This document shows positions 1 through 9,838 of a DNA stretch of 64,000 nt, in pieces (positions within the stretch are counted from its first letter, which is position 1; each line of letters begins with the position of its first letter). Below the pieces are notes generated by a model. That model searched no databases and was not told the origin of the DNA. It was given only the letters and a program-made list of their open reading frames with translations. The position numbers and the translations under genes are program-made. The stretch is from Oceanospirillaceae bacterium (lineage in GTDB: Bacteria > Pseudomonadota > Gammaproteobacteria > Pseudomonadales > Balneatricaceae): contig JABSRA010000008.1 in assembly GCA_013215445.1 (NCBI GenBank), positions 1 to 64,000 of the forward strand, read 5' to 3'.

Positions 1-76
1 GGTGCGCCCGGCACGATTCGAACGTGCGACCGCCTGGTTCGTAGCCAGGTACTCTATCCAGCTGAGCTACGGGCGC
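1..76 (-). tRNA. tRNA-Arg (anticodon ACG), last base outside the window
   Basis: On the minus strand the sequence folds as a full cloverleaf: acceptor GCGCCCG pairing with CGGGCGC, D arm with AGCTCAGCTGGAT, anticodon loop CTACGAA with anticodon ACG, and T arm with GTTCGAATC. The 3' CCA is genome-encoded, but its final A lies beyond position 1. An ACG anticodon is normally edited to ICG by TadA and reads CGU, CGC and CGA codons. It is the last visible gene of a four-gene array. Confidence 0.95.
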
Positions 77-116
77 TCAACTTAAACCTTGTCTTACTTT
101 TCTCTAAATTTTGGGA

Positions 117-193
117 TGGTGCGCCCGGCACGATTCGAACGTGCGACCGCCTGGTTCGTAGCCAGGTACTCTATCCAGCTGAGCTACGGGCGC
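117..193 (-). tRNA. tRNA-Arg (anticodon ACG)
   Basis: Complete 77-nt copy with encoded CCA (TGG at 117-119 on the plus strand). Same cloverleaf and anticodon ACG as its neighbours. It is separated from the next copies by 40-bp AT-rich spacers, so the array is probably transcribed as one precursor from the tRNA-Ser side. Confidence 0.97.
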
Positions 194-233
194 TCAAGTT
201 AAACCTTGTCTTACTTTTCTATAAATTTAGCGA

Positions 234-310
234 TGGTGCGCCCGGCACGATTCGAACGTGCGACCGCCTGGTTCGTAGCCAGGTACTCTATCCAGCTGAG
301 CTACGGGCGC
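234..310 (-). tRNA. tRNA-Arg (anticodon ACG)
   Basis: Complete 77-nt copy with encoded CCA and anticodon ACG, apparently identical in its body to the copies at 117 and 351. The spacer between this copy and the next at 351 equals the spacer between the first and second copies. Confidence 0.97.
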
Positions 311-350
311 TCAACTTAAACCTTGTCTTACTTTTCTCTAAATTTTGGGA

Positions 351-427
351 TGGTGCGCCCGGCACGATTCGAACGTGCGACCGCCTGGTTCGTAGCCAGG
401 TACTCTATCCAGCTGAGCTACGGGCGC
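351..427 (-). tRNA. tRNA-Arg (anticodon ACG)
   Basis: Complete 77-nt copy with encoded CCA, anticodon ACG. It is the first tRNA-Arg downstream of tRNA-Ser on the minus strand, only 17 bp away, which suggests a common precursor transcript. Confidence 0.97.
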
Positions 428-444
428 TTTACATATCTTGCAAA

Positions 445-534
445 TGGCGGTGAGGGAGGGATTCGAACCCTCGATAGAGTCTCCCCTATACACCCTTAGC
501 AGGGGCGCGCCTTCAGCCACTCGGCCACCTCACC
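445..534 (-). tRNA. tRNA-Ser (anticodon GCT)
   Basis: A 90-nt class II tRNA with a long variable arm. Acceptor GGTGAGG pairs with CCTCACC, discriminator G is followed by encoded CCA, the anticodon loop reads CTGCTAA (anticodon GCT, reading AGU/AGC), and the T loop GTTCGAATC is present. It sits between csrA and the tRNA-Arg array, as in the Pseudomonas-type csrA region. Confidence 0.96.
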
Positions 535-726
535 TCAAGAGGCGCACACTATACAAGACTGATTTTAAAATAGAAACCCTTAATTAAAAAAACTTCTAAA
601 TATCTTAAATTTACTTATATTTTCAGTCAACAAAGTTGACTGAAACCTAGCAAAATCAACAGGTACAAGTGTATGTTTAACGATCAATTATACTTACAAA
701 ATCACGAAATAAAAAATTTTTTTCAT

Positions 727-761
727 ATAAAAAGGCCTATAGATACAAGTCTATAAGCCTT
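727..761 (-). terminator. rho-independent terminator after csrA
   Basis: On the minus strand a 12-bp stem (arms at 750-761 and 732-743, one G-U wobble, six-base loop) is followed directly by a T run (complement of 728-731) and further AT-rich sequence. It lies about 65 bp downstream of the csrA stop. The wobble pairs only on the minus strand, so it terminates csrA transcription and separates csrA from the tRNA operon. Confidence 0.8.
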
Positions 762-824
762 AATAACAGGGTCAGCAAGCACCTTCTGCTGAACTTAACT
801 GCCCTGATTAATTATCTAAAAGAG

Positions 825-1004
825 CTATTCCTGCTCTTCTTTTTCACGCTGAATACGCTGATAGATTTCCTCTCGATGCACGGCAATTTCTTTGGGAGCA
901 TCGACCCCAATTCTAACTTGATTACCTTTTATGCCCAATACAGTGACTGTCACTTTATCACCGATCATCAGCGTTTCACCAACACGTCGCGTAAGTATTA
1001 ACAT
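825..1004 (-). CDS. csrA: carbon storage regulator CsrA
   Basis: A 59-residue protein starting [16 protein letters not shown], the signature beginning of CsrA/RsmA. It contains the conserved [14 protein letters not shown] segment whose VHREE part, with the N-terminal beta strand, forms the RNA-binding surface. CsrA dimers bind GGA motifs in mRNA leaders and repress or activate translation of carbon-storage, motility and biofilm genes. A GGAGATC ribosome-binding site lies 6-7 bases before the ATG. Length is typical. It stands downstream of lysC and is closed by its own terminator. Confidence 0.97.
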   Translation of the reverse strand: MLILTRRVGETLMIGDKVTVTVLGIKGNQVRIGVDAPKEIAVHREEIYQRIQREKEEQE

Positions 1005-1125
1005 TGTTAAGATCTCCTAATCTCTTGTAGCCATTTACAGTTAAAAGACTGAACCAATCCATTGGTTTAGCTGCTTTCATGTATGCAAAGGCTTACACTA
1101 ATTATAAAGTAATTATTCTACTGCG

Positions 1126-2361
1126 TCATTCACTGATTGAGTCTTTTCTGCCTAACTCAAAAGCGGAGTGCAGAGAGCGAACCGCTAGTTCCAAATATTT
1201 TTCTGCCATCACCACTGAAATTTTAATCTCTGAGGTAGATATCATTTGAATATTTATATTCTCAGCCGCTAACGCATCAAACATTTTAGTGGCCACGCCC
1301 GCGTGTGAGCGCATACCAACACCGACAATAGAAACTTTGGCAATTTTATTATCACCTTTAACTTCACGCGCATTCAGCGCTTTAGCCGTATTATTTAGTA
1401 TTAACAGGGCTTGATCAAAGTCATTTCGATGCACTGTGAAGGTGAAATCGGTGGTTTGATCTTCGGCAACATTTTGTAGAATCATATCCACTTCAATATT
1501 TGCTTCACTGATAGGGCCTAATATTTTAGACGCTACTCCCGGTATATCAGGAACTCCCATCACTGTTAATTTAGCTTCATCACGATTAAAAGCTATGCCT
1601 GATATTTCTGGCTTTTCCACGTTGTCATCATCCTCTATCGTTATCAAAGTACCTGGGCCATCTACAAAACTAGACAACACCCGCAATGGCACTTTATATT
1701 TCCCCGCAAACTCTACCGCTCGTATCTGTAGAATTTTAGAACCTAAGCTAGCCATCTCTAACATTTCTTCAAAGGTAATTTCATCTAACCGGCGAGCACC
1801 CTCAACCACTCTAGGATCTGTCGTATAGACACCATCCACGTCAGTATAGATTTGGCACTCATCAGCCTTCAGTGCAGCCGCTAGGGCCACTCCTGTGGTA
1901 TCAGAACCACCACGACCCAAGGTAGTGATATTACCCGCTAGATCAGCGCCTTGAAAACCTGCCACTACCACCACAGCACCCGCGTCGAGATCACTGCGAA
2001 TCTTCTGCACGTCGATGTCTTCAATGCGAGCCTTCATGTGGGTGCTATCGGTTAAAATTTTAACTTGACTGCCAGTGTACGACCTTACTTTCAAGCCCAC
2101 TTGTTCCAATGCCATCGACATCAGGGCGATGGTGACTTGTTCACCCGTTGACAACAGTACATCCATTTCTCTGGGAGACGGAATACTCTGCACCTCTTTA
2201 GCCAGCGTTATCAGTCTATTGGTCTCTCCGCTCATAGCGGACACAGTGACGACTATGTCATGCCCTTGCTGCTTAAATTTTTTAACTTTCTCAGCAACTG
2301 CCTTGATCCGCTCAACTGAACCTACCGATGTGCCGCCGTATTTCTGTACATATAGCGCCAT
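1126..2361 (-). CDS. lysC: aspartokinase
   Basis: Phosphorylates L-aspartate to 4-aspartyl phosphate, the first step toward lysine, threonine and methionine. The 411-residue protein opens with ALYVQKYGGTSVGS, the ATP/aspartate kinase signature, and has GRGGSDTTGVAL in the kinase domain. Residues from about 265 to the end form two ACT domains, the usual site of lysine/threonine feedback. The start chosen is the ATG at 2361, which gives the family's standard N-terminus. A longer reading from 2379 adds six residues and is less likely. Position between alaS and csrA matches the Pseudomonas-type order. Confidence 0.95.
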   Translation of the reverse strand: MALYVQKYGGTSVGSVERIKAVAEKVKKFKQQGHDIVVTVSAMSGETNRLITLAKEVQSIPSPREMDVLLSTGEQVTIALMSMALEQVGLKVRSYTGSQVKILTDSTHMKARIEDIDVQKIRSDLDAGAVVVVAGFQGADLAGNITTLGRGGSDTTGVALAAALKADECQIYTDVDGVYTTDPRVVEGARRLDEITFEEMLEMASLGSKILQIRAVEFAGKYKVPLRVLSSFVDGPGTLITIEDDDNVEKPEISGIAFNRDEAKLTVMGVPDIPGVASKILGPISEANIEVDMILQNVAEDQTTDFTFTVHRNDFDQALLILNNTAKALNAREVKGDNKIAKVSIVGVGMRSHAGVATKMFDALAAENINIQMISTSEIKISVVMAEKYLELAVRSLHSAFELGRKDSISE

Positions 2362-2437
2362 TGCTGTCTCTTTCTCCATTTGTCTGGATCATATTAAAGG
2401 CCCCCGCTTTCGAGCAGGCACCTATACTTCATTGTTA

Positions 2438-5050
2438 TTAGAACTTGCTGGTAAGCTCCGCTAAAAGCGCCTCAAGCGCCTCGGGAAGCGCCTGAACATC
2501 AGTACCGCCCCCCTGTGCCATATCGGGACGACCACCGCCTTTACCCGACACCTGCGCCGAGAGATTCTTAATGATGTCACCGGCTTTAATTTCTTTAGTC
2601 AACGCCTTCGCCACTCCAGCCACTAAGCTGACGCGCCCATTATTAACACTTGCCAATACCACCACCGCATTACCCAGCTTATCTTTAAGCTGCTCTACGG
2701 TCTCGCGCAACGCTTTAGGATCGACATCTTCTAGCGTGGCGACTAATAACTTTACACCGTTTACATCGATGGCATTATTGATTAACTGAGCACCTTTCGC
2801 CGCAGAAATTTGACTCTGCATTTGCTCTACCTGCTTCTCTAAAGCACGGTTTTTATCATTCAGACCTTTTACTTTTTCAAGCAACATGTCCTTAGGCCCT
2901 TTCACAAGCGCGCCAATTTTGGCTAGCTGCAGTTCCATTTCAGCAATATAGCTCAACGCGCCATTGCCTGTTACCGCTTCAATACGGCGTACTCCCGAGG
3001 CAATACCGCTCTCTGATTTTATTTTCAGCAGCGCAATATCACCGGTGCGATTGACATGTGTTCCGCCACAAAGTTCTATAGAAAACGAATCTGTACCCAT
3101 AGTGACCACACGCACACTTTCAGAATACTTTTCGCCAAACAGCGCCTGTGCACCCAGCGCTTTAGCGCTTTCAATATCCATCTCACGAGTAATTACTTGC
3201 GTATTAGCCATGATCTGTTGATTGACCATTGCCTCTACTGCTTGTATTTGATCTGCAGTGACTCCCTCAAAATGAGAGAAGTCAAAGCGCAATTTATCGG
3301 GATCAACCAGTGAGCCTTTTTGCTGCACATGATCACCAACCACAATACGCAGCGCTTCATGCAACAAATGTGTGGCGCTATGATTTAAAGCAGAGGCCTT
3401 GCGCAATGCCGCATCTACCTGCGTTGTAATTAGCTGACCTACTTTAATTTCACCGCTTAGCAACTGACCACGATGTAAATGCAACTCAGATTTTTTAGTA
3501 CAATCTTCAACGATAAAGCTGCTATTACCATCACTTAGCACCCCTTGATCACCCACTTGGCCACCGGACTCACCGTACAGGGAAGTACTGTCGAGAATAA
3601 TAGTGCCGCGCTCACCCGCCTTAAGTGAATCAACTGACTCACCATCCGCTAGGATAGCGATCACGGTACCTTGACCGACTAAATTGTCATATCCACTAAA
3701 TTCGGTAGCACCTTCTAAGTTGAGGTTATCTGTCGCTACTGCGTTGAACTTACCTGCGGCGCGCGCACGCTCTCGCTGCGCTTGCATTTCACGCTCAAAA
3801 CCTTCTGCATCAACGGTTAAACCTAAATCTCTGACTGCATCAGCGGTTAAATCTAGCGGAAAACCATAAGTATCATAAAGGGTAAATGCGGCTTCACCAG
3901 GGAATACTTGCTCATTTTCGGCTAATTTTTCGATAAAGGTATTTAAGTGGCGAAGGCCCAAATCTAGTGTTTTAACAAACTGCTGCTCTTCCTTGAGAAT
4001 AACTTTCTCAATTTGCCCCTGGAGCTTAATCAGCTCTGGGTAAGCCTCGCCCATTTCAGCGCTAAGGGCCGCCACTAACTTATTGAAGAATAAATCTTCG
4101 GCACCTAGTTTTTTACCGTGACAAACCGCACGACGCAAAATTCTACGCAGCACATAACCACGCCCTTCATTGGAGGGCAATACGCCGTCGGCAATCAAGA
4201 ATGAGCAAGAGCGAATATGATCGGCAACTACGCGAAGAGACTTCTCTTCAAGATCTGTGGTACCAATAATTTTAGCGGCGGCCTTGAGCAGATTCTGAAA
4301 AATATCTATTTCATAGTTACTGTGTACGCCCTGCATAATCGCGGCAACACGTTCCAGCCCCATGCCCGTATCGATTGAGGGGTTGGGCAGTTTAGTCTGT
4401 TCTCCGCTGGCATCGCGGTTGAACTCCATAAACACTAAGTTCCAAATTTCTATGTAGCGGTCGCCGTCTTCATTTTCGCTGCCCGGAGGTCCGCCCCAAA
4501 CGTCTTCACCGTGGTCAAAGAAAATCTCGGTACTGGTACCGCAGGGACCGGTATCTCCCATTGACCAGAAGTTGTCGTCTCCTAAACGAGAAAAACGACT
4601 CATATCAATACCGATATCATCGCGCCACAGCGCCTCTGCATCTTTATCCGTATGATGCACAGTCACCCATAACTTATCTTCTGGTAAGCCCAGTTCTTTG
4701 GTCAGAAACTGCCAGGCAAAACGAATGGCATCTTTTTTGAAATAGTCACCAAAGCTAAAGTTACCGAGCATTTCAAAAAATGTATGGTGCCTCGCGGTAT
4801 ATCCTACATTTTCCAAGTCGTTGTGCTTACCACCGGCCCGCACACAGCGCTGCGCCGTCGTTGCTCTTTTATAGGGGCGTTGATCATCCCCGGTGAAAAC
4901 ATCCTTAAATTGCACCATTCCCGCATTGGTAAACAGCAAGGTAGGATCATTGGCAGGCACCAGTGAGCTAGAGGGAACTATCTCATGTCCTTGATCCTGA
5001 TAAAATTTCAAAAAAGCTTGGCGAATTTCAGCACTAGTCATGTATTTCAT
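2438..5050 (-). CDS. alaS: alanyl-tRNA synthetase
   Basis: Charges tRNA-Ala and clears mischarged Ser/Gly. About 870 residues, close to the E. coli enzyme. The class II catalytic core includes [31 protein letters not shown] and [17 protein letters not shown]. The editing domain carries the zinc ligands HSATHLLH and, further on, CGGTHV. The C-terminal part has a coiled coil and the glycine-rich C-Ala domain. The start at 5050 (MKYMTSAE) is preferred over an upstream ATG at 5092, which adds an unusual hydrophobic tail; an ATG at 5041 is also possible. It is followed by lysC on the same strand. Confidence 0.96.
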   Translation of the reverse strand: MKYMTSAEIRQAFLKFYQDQGHEIVPSSSLVPANDPTLLFTNAGMVQFKDVFTGDDQRPYKRATTAQRCVRAGGKHNDLENVGYTARHHTFFEMLGNFSFGDYFKKDAIRFAWQFLTKELGLPEDKLWVTVHHTDKDAEALWRDDIGIDMSRFSRLGDDNFWSMGDTGPCGTSTEIFFDHGEDVWGGPPGSENEDGDRYIEIWNLVFMEFNRDASGEQTKLPNPSIDTGMGLERVAAIMQGVHSNYEIDIFQNLLKAAAKIIGTTDLEEKSLRVVADHIRSCSFLIADGVLPSNEGRGYVLRRILRRAVCHGKKLGAEDLFFNKLVAALSAEMGEAYPELIKLQGQIEKVILKEEQQFVKTLDLGLRHLNTFIEKLAENEQVFPGEAAFTLYDTYGFPLDLTADAVRDLGLTVDAEGFEREMQAQRERARAAGKFNAVATDNLNLEGATEFSGYDNLVGQGTVIAILADGESVDSLKAGERGTIILDSTSLYGESGGQVGDQGVLSDGNSSFIVEDCTKKSELHLHRGQLLSGEIKVGQLITTQVDAALRKASALNHSATHLLHEALRIVVGDHVQQKGSLVDPDKLRFDFSHFEGVTADQIQAVEAMVNQQIMANTQVITREMDIESAKALGAQALFGEKYSESVRVVTMGTDSFSIELCGGTHVNRTGDIALLKIKSESGIASGVRRIEAVTGNGALSYIAEMELQLAKIGALVKGPKDMLLEKVKGLNDKNRALEKQVEQMQSQISAAKGAQLINNAIDVNGVKLLVATLEDVDPKALRETVEQLKDKLGNAVVVLASVNNGRVSLVAGVAKALTKEIKAGDIIKNLSAQVSGKGGGRPDMAQGGGTDVQALPEALEALLAELTSKF

Positions 5051-5288
5051 AACAACGATATATTTACCTATTATCTTAAATAACAAATACATACAGAATT
5101 TTTAAGTGTTTTTGTGCTGATTTGAAGCCACAAAAAGAGATTCTATATGCAAAAAAATAGCGGATCATTATATATCGTGGTTATTAATTGTTCGAACTAT
5201 TTATTAAAAAAATAGCATCCAAGTTAAATATTTTTTATTGGTTTTATACACAATGGATTTTTTGCTACTGGAACGGAGGAAGAGGCAA

Positions 5289-5777
5289 TCAATAATAATC
5301 TGCTGCTGGTGCTGCGATGGCGTGATAGATTTTCTCGAAGCTAAAACCGCGAGCGGCCATTGAGCGCAGGCATTTCTCATGAGCTTTTATTAGCTGTGGA
5401 TCGTATAAACGGCGGTACTTGCGATTAAAGCAATCGATGGCAAGCTCAAAGCAATCGATATCAGCCTCTGCTAACACCTGTTTGCCCAGCTCTGAATCTA
5501 TGCCTTTTTGCTTTAATTCTTGGGTGATACGATGCACACCATAAGAATGTTCAGCCCTGACCTGCACGAACATGTGCGCGTAGCGGCTGTCACTTTGATA
5601 ACCATCGGCTTCACACTTAGTGATGACTTGGGCATGGATTTAAAAATCAGGACAGCGTTTTTCTAGCTTGCGAATCAGTTCAGATTATGAATATTCACGA
5701 TTGGCAAGCAGTGGAATGACTGCTTGCATCACTTCATTTTTATCGCTGTACTGAATAGTATGCCCACTATTGAACAT
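5289..5777 (-). pseudogene. recX: recX, broken by two in-frame TAA codons
   Basis: Read in one frame from the ATG at 5777 this would be a 162-residue RecX-type regulator of RecA filament growth. The C-terminal 94 residues after the second stop are well preserved (VRAEHSYGVHRITQELKQKG; FNRKYRRL; KCLRSMAARGFS). Codon 31 (5685-5687) and codon 46 (5640-5642) are TAA, with no frameshift between them. Both fit single C-to-T changes from CAA (Gln). An internal ATG at 5573 could yield a truncated C-terminal product, but function is doubtful. Its position directly after recA confirms identity. Confidence 0.85.
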
Positions 5778-5778
5778 C

Positions 5779-5810
5779 TAGCCCGAATATTGCATGCAAT
5801 ATCCGAGCTA
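5779..5810. repeat. 32-bp palindrome of a dispersed inverted-repeat family
   Basis: Two 16-bp arms meet at TGCATGCA; the left arm reads TAGCCCGAATATTGCA and the right arm matches its complement at 14 of 16 positions. It fills the gap between the recA stop (5826) and the recX start (5777). The same 16-mer family forms the terminal inverted repeats of the element at 33843-34010, so this looks like a mobile or REP-like palindrome rather than a recA-specific terminator. It lacks a T run on either side. Confidence 0.7.
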
Positions 5811-5825
5811 GCTTTCGACAGCTAA

Positions 5826-6881
5826 TTATTTTGCTGCTGGTGCCTTTTTCGGCTTTTCCTCTTTCTTATCCTCTTTCTTATCCTCTTTAACCTCAGGGGT
5901 TAATAGCTTCTTGCGCAATGCTGTCTCAATTGCATCGGCATCTTCTGGATGCTCGGATAGATATTTAGCGGCGTTGGCTTTTCCCTGTCCGATTTTGCTG
6001 CCATTGTAGGCGTACCAAGCACCGGCTTTTTCAACTAGCTCATGTTTAACACCCAAATCAATGAGTTCACCCATGCGGTAGATTCCCTTACCGAATAAGA
6101 TTTGGAATTCTGCCTGTTTAAAGGGTGCCGCCACCTTGTTCTTCACCACTTTAACCCGAGTTTCGTTACCGACCACCTCATCGCCCTGCTTAATCGCACC
6201 AATACGGCGGATATCTAAGCGAACAGAGGCGTAAAACTTCAGTGCATTACCACCGGTAGTAGTCTCAGGAGAACCAAACATCACGCCGATCTTCATCCGA
6301 ATCTGGTTGATGAAGATCAATAAGCAGTTAGCATTTTTAACCGAACCGGTCATCTTACGCAGTGCCTGAGACATCAAACGCGCTTGCAAGCCCATGTGAG
6401 ACGCGCCCATTTCCCCTTCAATTTCTGCTTTAGGAGTCAGTGCGGCCACTGAGTCAATTACGATGACATCAACAGAATTTGAGCGAATTAGCATATCGGT
6501 AATTTCTAGTGCCTGCTCACCGGTATCCGGTTGCGACATCAATAAATCATCGACATTAACCCCTAATTTTTCTGCATAACCTGGATCTAGCGCGTGCTCC
6601 GCATCAATAAAAGCACAGGTTTTACCCATTTTTTGCGCCTCGGCTATCACCTGTAAGGTCAAGGTTGTTTTGCCTGAAGATTCTGGGCCGTAGATTTCAA
6701 CAATCCGCCCAAAGGGTAGTCCACCTATGCCAAGTGCGACATCTAAACCCAGTGAACCCGTCGACACAGTTGGTATCATTTCGCGCGGCTGATCACCCAT
6801 GCGCATCACTGAACCTTTACCAAACTGACGGTCAATTTGTGAGAGCGCCGCATCTAATGCTTTTTTTCTGTTATCGTCCAT
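5826..6881 (-). CDS. recA: recombinase RecA
   Basis: A 351-residue ATP-dependent strand-exchange protein and SOS coprotease. Visible motifs are Walker [10 protein letters not shown], the [18 protein letters not shown] Walker B region, loop L1 near [15 protein letters not shown], loop L2 with [15 protein letters not shown], and a lysine/glutamate-rich acidic tail. The start is the ATG at 6881 ([13 protein letters not shown]), with AGGTGA five bases upstream. Reading further upstream gives a non-RecA extension and runs into the LexA box. It is monocistronic with the recX remnant behind it. Confidence 0.97.
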   Translation of the reverse strand: MDDNRKKALDAALSQIDRQFGKGSVMRMGDQPREMIPTVSTGSLGLDVALGIGGLPFGRIVEIYGPESSGKTTLTLQVIAEAQKMGKTCAFIDAEHALDPGYAEKLGVNVDDLLMSQPDTGEQALEITDMLIRSNSVDVIVIDSVAALTPKAEIEGEMGASHMGLQARLMSQALRKMTGSVKNANCLLIFINQIRMKIGVMFGSPETTTGGNALKFYASVRLDIRRIGAIKQGDEVVGNETRVKVVKNKVAAPFKQAEFQILFGKGIYRMGELIDLGVKHELVEKAGAWYAYNGSKIGQGKANAAKYLSEHPEDADAIETALRKKLLTPEVKEDKKEDKKEEKPKKAPAAK

Positions 6882-6922
6882 TTTGTCACCTGAAGTTGTC
6901 GCTAAGCTGTAACAGCAAAACA

Positions 6923-6938
6923 CTGTATGAATACACAG
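6923..6938 (-). promoter_or_regulatory. LexA (SOS) box of recA
   Basis: CTGTATGAATACACAG matches the gammaproteobacterial CTG-N10-CAG LexA operator with both half sites intact. It lies just downstream of the predicted -10 element and 42 bp before the recA ATG, where LexA would block transcription initiation. Confidence 0.9.
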
Positions 6939-6951
6939 CATTATGCTCAGT

Positions 6952-6980
6952 ATTTTATTAAAAGCAAGTATATTTATCAA
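6952..6980 (-). promoter_or_regulatory. recA sigma-70 promoter
   Basis: On the minus strand TTGATA (6975-6980) and TAAAAT (6952-6957) are separated by exactly 17 bp. Both are close to consensus, and the LexA box follows within 14 bp of the -10 element. Confidence 0.7.
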
Positions 6981-7130
6981 GTATTCAGTGGCAGCGACTA
7001 CCCCAACTTATCAACAATCGTCAATAGGCTATAGAAATAGTGGTTGAGAGCATATAACCGCTCCAGCAACATAGATGCACTCCACTCATTGATAAGCGCA
7101 TAATATTCTTCAATCTACACTCATTCACCC

Positions 7131-8099
7131 TTACAGATGGGCATTTCCAGAGGTTGATCTAGGTTCATCGCACAAAGCATCCTCTACTGGCACTGGTTGC
7201 TGCTTAAGCAGCAGTCGCGATATGATAAATACGATAATCAACGCAAACAGCACTCGTATCCAAAGGATCGCCAGCACATCTGCCCCAAGGAGCAAGATTA
7301 ACAAAGTATCTTCTATCAGACTGTGCGCCAGACTCAGAAAACAGATGCTTAATAACACATCTTTTTTACTGACTCGGCCGCTTTTTACTTCACTAATCAA
7401 CAGCCCGGCACCAAAGCTCAAGCCTAAGGTAATGCCGACAATCGTAATGTTACTGGCATCTTTACTAATATTTAGTAACTTTAAAAAGGGCGACAGGGCG
7501 ATGTGCATCAGCTTTTCTACCCCAATTTTCCTGAGGACCGCTAACAATATCATCAACGCACTGATAATAAAGAAAATCGTCACTAATAATTGTAGCTGAT
7601 CTAGCGCCCACTGTTCTAAACTCACCTGTTGAGGTGCTGATGACCAGAGTAAAGTAGCAGGTTGCTGCTGATAATCTAAGCTGCGATAAAGCTGGTTAAT
7701 CAAACCCGCCAATAGCAGTCCACCCCCTAATTTTAGGGCAATTGTTATCCGCCAACTCACTCCCACCATTTTGGCCACCGCTCCCTCAATTAGAATTGAG
7801 TGGGAGACCAATATTAGGATGCCCGCCACCGATACTTGTGCAACCGATAACTGCATATCACCACTCACGTCGACAAAGACGATCATCGCCGTGTAAATAT
7901 TAGTGAGTATGGCCGTGGCCCAGACTAGCCCCATTTGTTCCGGCAAGCCGATTAAATGCATAATCGGCCCAAGCATTTTAGCCAAATAAGCGGTGCCACC
8001 CAACATATCTAGTATCTTCACCACGATAATCGCCGGCACCATGACTTTTAACAAACTGAGATAGACTTGCAGTATTTCTCTGAACATTTTTTTGAACAT
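7131..8099 (-). CDS. Gate (nucleoside-recognition) domain membrane protein
   Basis: About 322 residues with many hydrophobic segments and two related halves, each resembling the Gate/nucleoside-recognition fold (for example PAIIVVKILDMLGGTAYLAKML early, and GITLGLSFGAGLLISEVKSGR late). Members of this broad family are inner-membrane proteins whose substrates are mostly unknown; some relatives carry nucleosides. The start at 8099 has GGTAG upstream; an ATG at 8117 adds six residues without a clear ribosome-binding site. It is divergent from an Lrp-type regulator 118 bp away, which suggests that regulator controls it and hints at an amino-acid-linked substrate (inference). Confidence 0.75.
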   Translation of the reverse strand: MFKKMFREILQVYLSLLKVMVPAIIVVKILDMLGGTAYLAKMLGPIMHLIGLPEQMGLVWATAILTNIYTAMIVFVDVSGDMQLSVAQVSVAGILILVSHSILIEGAVAKMVGVSWRITIALKLGGGLLLAGLINQLYRSLDYQQQPATLLWSSAPQQVSLEQWALDQLQLLVTIFFIISALMILLAVLRKIGVEKLMHIALSPFLKLLNISKDASNITIVGITLGLSFGAGLLISEVKSGRVSKKDVLLSICFLSLAHSLIEDTLLILLLGADVLAILWIRVLFALIIVFIISRLLLKQQPVPVEDALCDEPRSTSGNAHL

Positions 8100-8216
8100 T
8101 TCTCTACCCAACAACATTATTTTGTGACGGTATTATAAAGTTTTCACTGAGAAATAATTCCAATTTTTCTTCATTTATATTAATATTAATTTCTTTTTTA
8201 TCGTGTTTTATTAATT

Positions 8217-8681
8217 ATGTTTCTTGATCGGTTAGATAAAACTATTTTGCGGCAGCTGCAAAGCGATGCTTCCATTAGTAATGTAACGCTGGCTGAGAAG
8301 GTCGGTCTATCGCCACCCGCCTGTTTAAAACGGGTCAAACGTCTTGAGACTCAAGGGGTGATACACAAGCGAGTAGCATTAATCGATCAAAGTAAATTTG
8401 GTCCCTGTCTGCACATGATTGTCGAAGTGATGATGCAGCAAGATAATCTAGCTTTAAACCGACTATTTGTTAAAGCCGTACAGGCCTGTGATCAGATCCA
8501 TGAATGCTACAAAGTCACCGGAGAAGTTGATTTTGTGCTAGTGGTGGTGGTGCCCGACATGCCTAGTTACGAAATATTTTGTGAAAAAATATTATACGCA
8601 CATTCTAATATGCGCCACTTCCGCACGCTGATTTCGATGAATAGAGTAAAATATGATACTCAAGTGTATATCCCGGTTTGA
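8217..8681 (+). CDS. Lrp/AsnC-family transcriptional regulator
   Basis: 154 residues. The N-terminal winged helix-turn-helix (residues about 4-60: LDKTILRQLQSDASISNVTLAEKVGLSPPACLKRV) is typical of Lrp/AsnC, and the C-terminal RAM/AsnC_trans_reg domain (about 65-150) normally binds amino acids and forms octamers. Some family members act locally on a divergent transporter gene. Here the divergent neighbour is a Gate-domain membrane protein, the likely target. The ligand cannot be predicted. Confidence 0.9.
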   Translation: MFLDRLDKTILRQLQSDASISNVTLAEKVGLSPPACLKRVKRLETQGVIHKRVALIDQSKFGPCLHMIVEVMMQQDNLALNRLFVKAVQACDQIHECYKVTGEVDFVLVVVVPDMPSYEIFCEKILYAHSNMRHFRTLISMNRVKYDTQVYIPV

Positions 8682-9075
8682 CCATGAGCACTTAACTAGC
8701 AGATTACGCACCACCAAGGTGTGCACACTGGCTGTTTAAATTTACCAACTATGCTTCTCCATCGACACACACCACAGTACGGCGCTCCAAATAAAATTTT
8801 TTTTAGAACTAATCTGCAACATCGCCGTCTAGGGTATGGCTGAAATTGGCGGGGTAACAATCAGTTAAATTAGAGGCGAAGAGCAACATTATGTGTTCAA
8901 TACTGGTTGCTATCACCAGCTGCATAATGATTATTCATCAAGCGGTAACGATAGCCAAATAAGCGGGGGTAGCGGGCATATCGCGCTTAAAACCAACCCT
9001 AAATAGATAGCAACTCAACACTCCTACAAACCAGCATCCACAATCACAAGATGTAAGACACAGGCAATACTCACC
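8682..9075. other. intergenic, nothing recognised
   Basis: About 390 bp between the Lrp gene and a small membrane-protein gene. No convincing coding, RNA or repeat signal was seen on either strand. Confidence 0.5.
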
Positions 9076-9414
9076 ATGAATAAACTTCAACAATTTAATA
9101 CCGCTTTGGATAATGGTTTTCCCAAGGGGGTATTTGATCATCTTAGAAACTTTCTAATGGCCTCTTTCCTCTTAGCGGTAGGCACAGATCAATTTAGGGA
9201 TCATACCCGTTTGTTATTCGATGTTGTGCCGATTAAGTACACCGGATTAGCGGTCATGGTCTTTGCAATCATGCTAATCTTACTCAATCTCTATGATGGC
9301 ATCAGAAAAATTTCAAAATCAAAATATCATTTAGCGCTTTCGCTTGGCCTTATCGTTATCTATATTTTCCTGTCATTACGCATAGTGGTGATGGCATGGA
9401 CTTTTAGAATATAA
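9076..9414 (+). CDS. small inner-membrane protein, unknown
   Basis: 112 residues with about three hydrophobic segments: near residues 25-38, at 54-72 (YTGLAVMVFAIMLILLNLY) and at 84-108 (LALSLGLIVIYIFLSLRIVVMAW). The rest is short and polar, with a basic KISKSK loop. It has no recognised domain. The ribosome-binding site is weak. Its isolation between two large intergenic stretches gives no functional clue. Confidence 0.55.
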   Translation: MNKLQQFNTALDNGFPKGVFDHLRNFLMASFLLAVGTDQFRDHTRLLFDVVPIKYTGLAVMVFAIMLILLNLYDGIRKISKSKYHLALSLGLIVIYIFLSLRIVVMAWTFRI

Positions 9415-9838
9415 ACAACCAAAGGTGTCATTTTAAGCGGTTGGTTAGACTGGCTAAATCACGGCTCTGTATCATCAGCTACCTTCAACATCTCAGCCGT
9501 AAAGCCAAATCAAGGGAGTATTACTGGTGCAGACGCAAGCACTGGGCCCTCTCTTTTTGAGCATTAAACCGGCTTTAATCGCCGTGTTTTGCCGTGTCGT
9601 TATCCTGCCCTTTACGTTAATGATACCGAGCTGACCCTCTTTAATCACAACTGACCTTTATTGCATACTACTTGGCCTTCCATGCAAAGTTGTCTTGTCA
9701 CTGACTCTGTAATATCCCCCTATTAGAAAATAATACTAAGCGCTGTTTATTGAGAAACTTGGAGACTGATTCGTAGCTCAGTTTCAGTCACGCCGAGCAT
9801 TATTTGCCAGTTATTACTGCCACTAAACAGGGATCATT
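9415..9838. other. intergenic, nothing recognised
   Basis: About 420 bp between two small unknown genes. No coding, RNA or clear repeat structure was recognised. Confidence 0.5.

Larger units (their letters stand above)
1..427. repeat. tandem array of 117-bp units, each carrying tRNA-Arg(ACG)
   Basis: Four tRNA-Arg genes lie at an exact 117-bp period (3' ends at about 0, 117, 234 and 351), each 77 bp plus a 40-bp spacer. The tRNA bodies look identical. The first and third spacers (77-116 and 311-350) are identical, while the second (194-233) differs at several bases. This points to duplication of a two-unit 234-bp block. The array runs off the left edge, so more copies may exist outside the window. 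Confidence 0.95.

Noticed and set aside
338-520. 60-codon minus-strand reading frame
   Set aside because: It overlaps tRNA-Arg and tRNA-Ser genes entirely and has no features of its own.
1126-2361. Lysine riboswitch before lysC
   Set aside because: The gap between alaS and lysC is about 75 bp, too short for the class, and no conserved structure was seen.
5289-5777. Recoding of TAA as glutamine to keep recX functional
   Set aside because: Other genes in the window end normally at TAA, and nothing else suggests an altered code or readthrough context.
5779-5810. recA transcription terminator
   Set aside because: No T run follows on the minus strand, and the same palindrome forms the ends of an unrelated element at 33.8 kb, so a repeat family explains it better.
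6665-6961. 98-codon plus-strand reading frame antisense to recA
   Set aside because: It is a shadow of the recA gene and of its promoter region, with low-complexity content and no ribosome-binding site.
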